A program made the translations under genes and the position numbers. Under the pieces are notes generated by a model. It was not told where the DNA came from and ran no database searches. It saw nothing but the letters and a program-made list of their open reading frames with translations. 10,971 nt of DNA from Bacillota bacterium (GTDB lineage Bacteria; Bacillota; Clostridia; Christensenellales; Aristaeellaceae). The stretch is from NCBI GenBank assembly GCA_019137115.1, contig JAGVSV010000099.1, forward strand, positions 1-10,971. Reading direction: 5' to 3'. Below, piece after piece: positions 6,730 through 10,971 of this stretch (the stretch's first letter is position 1; each line of letters begins with the position of its first letter).

Positions 6730-8079
6730 TCAGCCCTCCGCCAGCAGCTGGTTGCTTCGGATGGCGTCCAGGATGCTCTGCGCGCACAGCTCGCACACCT
6801 CTTTGCTGTGCGCCTCCACCATCACCCGCAGCAACGGCTCCGTCCCGCTTTTGCGCACCAGCACCCGTCCGTCCCTGCCCAGCTGGTTTTCCACGTCCTG
6901 GACCGCTGCCTGCACCGCCGGGTGGTTGAGCGTGGCGTCCTTGTCCTTGACACGCGCGTTTTTGAGCACCTGGGGGTAGACCTCCATGGGCTCGGCGAGC
7001 TTGGACAGCGGCGCCCGGCGCGTGGTCATCGCCTGCATCAGCTTGATGGCGGTCAGCACCCCGTCGCCGGTGTTGGCATACTTGCCAAAGATGATGTGGC
7101 CGGACTGCTCCCCGCCCAGCAGGTGGCCGTTGTCGCGCATGCATTCATACACATAGCGGTCGCCCACCTGGGTCTGTTTGGTGTTGATGCCCAGTTTCTC
7201 AAACGCGCGGTACAGCCCCAGGTTGCTCATGACCGTGGTCACCACGGTGTTGTCCGTCAGGTTGCCCCGCTCCTTCATGAAGCGGCCGTAGATGTACAGG
7301 ATCACATCCCCGTCAATCACGCGCCCGGTTTCGTCCACCGCGATGCAGCGGTCGGCGTCCCCGTCAAAGGCAAAGCCCACGTCCAGCTGGTTGTCCAGCA
7401 CCAGCCGCTGCAGGTGCTCGATGTGGGTGCTGCCCGCGTTCATGTTGATGTTCAGGCCGTTGGGCTGGTTGTTGATTACAAAGGTCTGCGCGCCCAGCGC
7501 GTCAAAGACCGACTTGGCGATCATCCAGGTGCTGCCGTTGGCGCAGTCCAGCCCCACCCTGTATCCCTGGTAGTTGTTGCGCGCCAGGGAAATCAGATAG
7601 CCGATGTACTGGTTGCGCCCGCCGTAGTAGTCCACCGTTTTGCCGATGTGCTCGCGCCGGGCATAGGGGATGCTGTCCGGGTCGCTGTCCAGGTAATGCT
7701 CCAGCTGGGAGATCAGCATCTCGTCCATCTTCTCGCCGTTCTGGTTGACCAGCTTGATGCCGTTGTCATAGTAGGGGTTATGGCTGGCGGAAATCATCAC
7801 CCCGCAGTCAAACCGCTCGCTCCTGGTGATGAAGGACACGCTGGGCGTGGTGGTCACGTGCAGCAGGTAGCAGTCCGCGCCCGAGGACGTGATGCCGGCG
7901 CTGAGCGCGTTCTCCAGCATGTAGCTGGACAGCCGGGTGTCCTTGCCGACCACGATGCGCGCCTTCCTGTCCCTGCCGAAATGATGCCCCAGAAAACGAC
8001 CGATCCGCAGCGCGTGATCCATCGTCAACCCTACATTGGCCTCCCCCCGAAACCCATCCGTGCCAAAATACTTGCCCAT
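6730..8079 (-). CDS. glmM: Phosphoglucosamine mutase
   Basis: GlmM interconverts glucosamine-6-phosphate and glucosamine-1-phosphate, feeding UDP-GlcNAc for peptidoglycan. The 449 residues match the family length. All four signatures of the alpha-D-phosphohexomutase fold are present: GTDGFRG at 6-12, the phosphoserine loop ISASHNPYYDNGIK at 96-109 with catalytic S99, the metal loop DGDADR at 239-244, the sugar-recognition loop GGEQSGH at 322-328, and the phosphate-binding RKSGTEP at 409-415. The form of the serine and sugar loops favours GlmM over phosphomannomutase, although both share the fold. The ATG has AGAAGGAG seven bases upstream (8087-8094). The beta-helix acyltransferase follows after one base. 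The gene is divergent from the dehydrogenase operon across a 140-base gap. Confidence 0.95.
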   Translation of the reverse strand: MGKYFGTDGFRGEANVGLTMDHALRIGRFLGHHFGRDRKARIVVGKDTRLSSYMLENALSAGITSSGADCYLLHVTTTPSVSFITRSERFDCGVMISASHNPYYDNGIKLVNQNGEKMDEMLISQLEHYLDSDPDSIPYARREHIGKTVDYYGGRNQYIGYLISLARNNYQGYRVGLDCANGSTWMIAKSVFDALGAQTFVINNQPNGLNINMNAGSTHIEHLQRLVLDNQLDVGFAFDGDADRCIAVDETGRVIDGDVILYIYGRFMKERGNLTDNTVVTTVMSNLGLYRAFEKLGINTKQTQVGDRYVYECMRDNGHLLGGEQSGHIIFGKYANTGDGVLTAIKLMQAMTTRRAPLSKLAEPMEVYPQVLKNARVKDKDATLNHPAVQAAVQDVENQLGRDGRVLVRKSGTEPLLRVMVEAHSKEVCELCAQSILDAIRSNQLLAEG

Positions 8080-8108
8080 CGCCCCACTCCTTCTATTGCA
8101 TTATCGAT

Positions 8109-8114
8109 ATCATA
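8109..8114 (-). promoter_or_regulatory. Possible -10 element for glmM
   Basis: TATGAT on the minus strand lies 30 bases before the glmM ATG, a sensible place for a -10. No convincing -35 is found 16-18 bases upstream, so the call is weak. Confidence 0.22.
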
Positions 8115-8153
8115 CCCCGCGCGCCTGGCGGCATAACAGGGGTTTGCGCGTAC

Positions 8154-8182
8154 TTGCCTATCGTTTTGAAAACGGCTAATAT
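8154..8182 (+). promoter_or_regulatory. Candidate promoter of the dehydrogenase-ligase operon
   Basis: TTGCCT (8154-8159) and TAATAT (8177-8182) are 17 bases apart. Each hexamer matches four of six consensus bases and the surrounding DNA is AT-rich against a GC-rich background. A start near 8189 would give a leader of about 30 bases before the GTG at 8220, a normal distance. Confidence 0.5.
8162..8174. promoter_or_regulatory. Palindrome in the promoter spacer, candidate operator
   Basis: CGTTTTGAAAACG is a perfect dyad with six-base arms around one central base. It sits between the proposed -35 and -10 of the dehydrogenase operon, the place where a dimeric repressor would block polymerase. 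The regulator is unknown and no regulator gene is adjacent. Confidence 0.4.
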
Positions 8183-8219
8183 GTATCAAATCTAACTTTC
8201 TGTGGAGAGGGGGGGTACC

Positions 8220-9062
8220 GTGGCGAAAACAGCGTGGATTACCGGCGCGTCCAGCGGCTTGGGGCTGTATACGGCGCGGGCTCTCGTGGCGGCCGGGTAC
8301 AACACTGTGGCCGGCGCGCGCTCCTTTCAGGGGTTGGAGGGGGAAGGGGAGCAGGGGTACCGTTTGCCGCTGGATGTGACCGACGCGGGCAGCGTCAAGG
8401 CTTTCTGCCAGCGCGCCCTTCAGGTGTCCGGCCCCCCGGACGTGCTGGTCAACTGCGCCGGCGTGCTGGTGCTGGGCGCGTGCGAGGAATACCAGCCGCA
8501 GGAACTGCGCCAGGTGATGGATGTCGTGTTTTTTGGCATGGCCGCCATGGCAAAGGAAGTGCTGCCGCTGATGCGCGCAAAGGGCGCGGGCACCATCGTC
8601 AACTTTTCGTCCATCAACGGCCTGCTGGCCACCCCCATGCAGGGCGCGTACAGCGCCGGGAAGCACGCGGTGGAGGGGTACAGCGAGGCGCTGGCGATGG
8701 AGATAAAACCCCATGGCATCCATGTGATGCTGGTGGAGCCCGGCGATCACCAGGGCGGCCAGGCCAGGTACCGCGCCACGTCCCAGGGCGTGACGGATAT
8801 TTACCGCGACGCGCTTGTCCGCGTGAGCGGGGTCATCGCCCGCGATGAACGCACCGGCCTGTCGCCGGAAAAACTCGCGCTGCGCGTGGTGCGCGCGCTG
8901 GACAGGCGCACGCCGCCCTTCCGGCTGCGCGTGGCGTCTTTGGGCCAGCACATGGCCGTCATTCTGCACGATCTTCTGCCAGGCGGCCTCTTTTTGCGGC
9001 TGCTGTCTTTGTATTACCGTGTCCCAGGCGGGGCGCGGGCTCCGCGGGAGGAAAAAGCGTGA
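8220..9062 (+). CDS. Short-chain dehydrogenase/reductase (SDR) family oxidoreductase
   Basis: This is a 280-residue classical SDR that should reduce or oxidise a carbonyl or alcohol with NAD(P). The cofactor motif TGASSGLG is at 8-15, an acidic LDVTD at 51-55, NCAG at 78-81, and the catalytic S131, Y144 and K148 (FSSING, then YSAGK). The Asn usually found in the fourth catalytic position is replaced: the helix reads MDVVFFG, with V103 where DVNFFG is common. After VEPG the usual threonine is also missing (GDHQGG). The C-terminus adds a hydrophobic stretch (about 241-266) that may contact membrane or substrate. The start is GTG at 8220, eight bases after GGAGAGG; an upstream GTG at 8202 lies before this ribosome site. 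The stop overlaps the start of the acyl-AMP ligase by three bases within GTGA, so the two are coupled. A fatty-acyl-derived substrate is inferred from the neighbour only. Confidence 0.88.
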   Translation: MAKTAWITGASSGLGLYTARALVAAGYNTVAGARSFQGLEGEGEQGYRLPLDVTDAGSVKAFCQRALQVSGPPDVLVNCAGVLVLGACEEYQPQELRQVMDVVFFGMAAMAKEVLPLMRAKGAGTIVNFSSINGLLATPMQGAYSAGKHAVEGYSEALAMEIKPHGIHVMLVEPGDHQGGQARYRATSQGVTDIYRDALVRVSGVIARDERTGLSPEKLALRVVRALDRRTPPFRLRVASLGQHMAVILHDLLPGGLFLRLLSLYYRVPGGARAPREEKA

Positions 9063-10971
9063 ACGCAACCATTGACATCGCCGCGCGCAGCCAGCAGCTG
9101 CGGGAAAACAAAACGCTCCAGGGCATTTTTGACATCACCTGTTCGGATCCGGCGCTGATCGCGGCCCACTACCTAGAGGGCGATGAGGAGAAATCCATCA
9201 CCTTCGGCGAATACCGCACCCGCGCGATGGACGCGGCGGCCCTTTTACAGCGCGCGCTGGGCAGCGAAAACCGCGGGCGGTTTGTGGCCATCCAGATGGA
9301 AACGTCCATCCACTGGTTCACCGTGTTCTGGGGGCTGGCTGCGGCGGGCTACCAGGCGCTGCTGCTGGACGCCTCGCTCAATGACGAGATGACCCGGCAC
9401 ATGCTGGCGCAGGCGGGGGCGTGCGGGGTGATCGGCAAGGCGAAGCGCGACCTTCCCTCCGACATCCGCCAGGTGCTGCTGGACGACATTCTGGCTTCCG
9501 GCCGCGCGCCGCAGGGTTTTACGCCCGCGTTTGGCACCCAGGTGGCGCTGTGCACCAGCGGCACCACGGCCACCAGCCGCATCTTTGTCTACGATGAGGA
9601 CGCCATCTGCAACCAGGTGCTCAACAGCGAGCTGCTGCACCATATGAACCCGCGCATCATCTCCGGCCACAACGAGCGTTCGCTGGCGTTTTTGCCGTAC
9701 CACCACGTGTTTGGCTTCATGGTGAACCTGCTGTGGTCAAACTTCATCGGCTATGAAAGCGTGTTCATCAAGGACCGCGCGCCGGAGACCATCCTCAACA
9801 CCTCCCGTCGGTTCCGCGTGTCGTTTTTGTGCGCGGTGCCGCTGCTGGCCAACAACCTGTCCGTGGGGCTGAACAAAAAGGTGGCGCTGCAGGGGCCCAG
9901 AAAGCGCGCGGCGTTCAAGTTCGCACGCGGATTGAGCCTGTTCCTGCAGTCTGTCGCGCCCAATTTCGGCATGGATTTCGCGCGCAATGTGCTGTTCAAG
10001 GATGTGGTGGCGCAGCTGATCGGGCCGGACATCCGCTGCGTGATTCTGGGCGGCAGCCACACCCCGGCCGAGCACATGCGCACCATCGCAGCGCTGGGCT
10101 ATTACACGGTGTCCGGCTTTGGCATGACCGAAACCGCGATCACCTCGGTGGAAACCGGCATGAACCTGCACACCCGCACCTCCGGCTCGGTGGGCAGGCC
10201 GCTGACCAGCGTGGAATACCGCGTGCAGTCCGACGGCAAGCGCGCCAACACCGGCGAAATGTTTATAAGAGGCCAGTCCATCCACACCGGGCGGCTGGAG
10301 GACGGCCGCCTGATCGGGCCGCTGCTGGATAAGGACGGCTGGTACATGACCGGCGACATCGTGCGCCTGGAAAAGGGCATGCGCATGTACGTGGAAGGGC
10401 GCAGCAAGGACGTCATCATCAACGAATCCGGCGAAAACGTGTACCCCGACGAAATCGAGGACACTTTCGGCGCGCTGGAGGGTGTCGACCAGTTCTGCGT
10501 GCTGGGCACCAAGAACGTGGGCGGCAGCCGCCCCAACCGCTGGCGCTGGCGGCGGCAGCACCACGCCGATTATGAGGACATCACCCTGGTGCTGAGCGTG
10601 GGCGACCGCTACCGCGACGACAAGTTCCTGACCGACCTGATGCGGCAGATCGCGTCGCTCAACGCCCGCCTGCCGGTGATCAAGAAAATCACCCGCGTGC
10701 TGGCCACCCCCGACAAATTCCAGACCGCCAACGGTATCAAGGTCAAGCGCCTGGCATTGAAGCAGATGATCGAGGAAAAGAAGATCGCCTACCGCGACCT
10801 GGACCTCAAAAGCGGCGCCGGCCCGGTGCTGGAAAACGTGCCCATCGTCAACGAGGAAGCCGCCCCGCGCGACCTGGCGCCGGACGAGATCCGCAACAAG
10901 GTGCGCCGCGTGTACGCCGAAACCCTGGCCGTGGCGCCGGAAACCATCGACGATGACGCGCACTTCATCAC
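9059..10971 (+). CDS. Acyl-AMP ligase with C-terminal acyl carrier domain, 3' end outside window
   Basis: This is an ANL-superfamily adenylating enzyme, open for 637 codons and cut by the window end. The GTG start overlaps the dehydrogenase stop (GTGA) and has GGGAGG seven bases upstream. Visible motifs are the A3 P-loop CTSGTTATSR (165-174), LPYHHVFGF (212-220), A5 GFGMTET (353-359), A7 YMTGD (429-433) and A8 GRSKDVIINESGENVYP (447-463). The A10 region reads TANGIKVKR (556-564), closer to the TxxxKxKR form of long-chain fatty-acyl ligases, so K561 is the likely catalytic lysine. From about residue 598 a new domain begins (LAPDEIRNKVRRVYAETLAVAPETIDDD), which looks like the first helix of a phosphopantetheine carrier; the expected serine motif is just beyond the edge. 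It probably activates a fatty or other carboxylic acid and loads it onto its own carrier. Further domains, such as an acyltransferase, may follow. Confidence 0.88.
   Translation, partial: MNATIDIAARSQQLRENKTLQGIFDITCSDPALIAAHYLEGDEEKSITFGEYRTRAMDAAALLQRALGSENRGRFVAIQMETSIHWFTVFWGLAAAGYQALLLDASLNDEMTRHMLAQAGACGVIGKAKRDLPSDIRQVLLDDILASGRAPQGFTPAFGTQVALCTSGTTATSRIFVYDEDAICNQVLNSELLHHMNPRIISGHNERSLAFLPYHHVFGFMVNLLWSNFIGYESVFIKDRAPETILNTSRRFRVSFLCAVPLLANNLSVGLNKKVALQGPRKRAAFKFARGLSLFLQSVAPNFGMDFARNVLFKDVVAQLIGPDIRCVILGGSHTPAEHMRTIAALGYYTVSGFGMTETAITSVETGMNLHTRTSGSVGRPLTSVEYRVQSDGKRANTGEMFIRGQSIHTGRLEDGRLIGPLLDKDGWYMTGDIVRLEKGMRMYVEGRSKDVIINESGENVYPDEIEDTFGALEGVDQFCVLGTKNVGGSRPNRWRWRRQHHADYEDITLVLSVGDRYRDDKFLTDLMRQIASLNARLPVIKKITRVLATPDKFQTANGIKVKRLALKQMIEEKKIAYRDLDLKSGAGPVLENVPIVNEEAAPRDLAPDEIRNKVRRVYAETLAVAPETIDDDAHFI

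Noticed and set aside
6421..8136. Long plus-strand frame of 571 codons opposite glmM and the beta-helix gene
   Set aside because: Its composition is typical of antisense frames (many H, Q, V, A) and it crosses two well-supported minus-strand genes.
8031..9068. Minus-strand frame of 345 codons opposite the dehydrogenase
   Set aside because: The plus strand has complete SDR motifs; the antisense frame has none and also crosses the promoter region.
9737..10963. Minus-strand frame of 408 codons opposite the ligase
   Set aside because: It shows the same antisense composition, while the plus strand carries A3, A5, A7, A8 and A10 ligase motifs.

Overview
The window reads as a piece of a GC-rich Bacillota chromosome, most likely class Clostridia. 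The reasons are strong AGGAGG-type ribosome binding sites, GTG and TTG starts, an LplB/LplC-type sugar permease pair, a Bacillus-type Orn/Lys/Arg decarboxylase next to speE, a HicB antitoxin and a DegV relic. TAG, TAA and TGA all serve as normal stops, so the standard bacterial code applies. No rRNA, tRNA, CRISPR array or intact insertion sequence was recognised. The genus cannot be fixed from the sequence.

Layout. (1) 2-952, plus strand: the tail of one carbohydrate ABC permease and a complete second permease. (2) 1055-2265, minus strand: a decaying block with a broken cation-diffusion-facilitator gene and a truncated degV-like gene. (3) 2581-4883, plus strand: a polyamine operon (speA-like decarboxylase, then speE spermidine synthase) behind a near-consensus sigma-A promoter. 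(4) 4906-8079, minus strand, read from 8079 downward: glmM and a left-handed beta-helix acyltransferase resembling the GlmU acetyltransferase domain, ended by a probable terminator; then a secreted-protein gene killed by two in-frame stops; then a HicB-type antitoxin without a visible HicA. (5) 8220 to the window end, plus strand: a short-chain dehydrogenase translationally coupled to a large acyl-AMP ligase that runs into a carrier-protein domain and is cut by the window edge.

How the genes work together. glmM plus the beta-helix protein fit the amino-sugar (UDP-GlcNAc) branch of cell-wall synthesis. The decarboxylase plus SpeE fit diamine and spermidine synthesis; no speD is visible here. 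The dehydrogenase and ligase-carrier pair looks like a small acyl-modification or lipid pathway whose remaining domains lie beyond the window, and it is the least standard part of the region. Three neighbouring genes in separate states of decay (frameshift plus deletion, truncation, nonsense codons) suggest ongoing gene loss, although assembly errors could explain single lesions.
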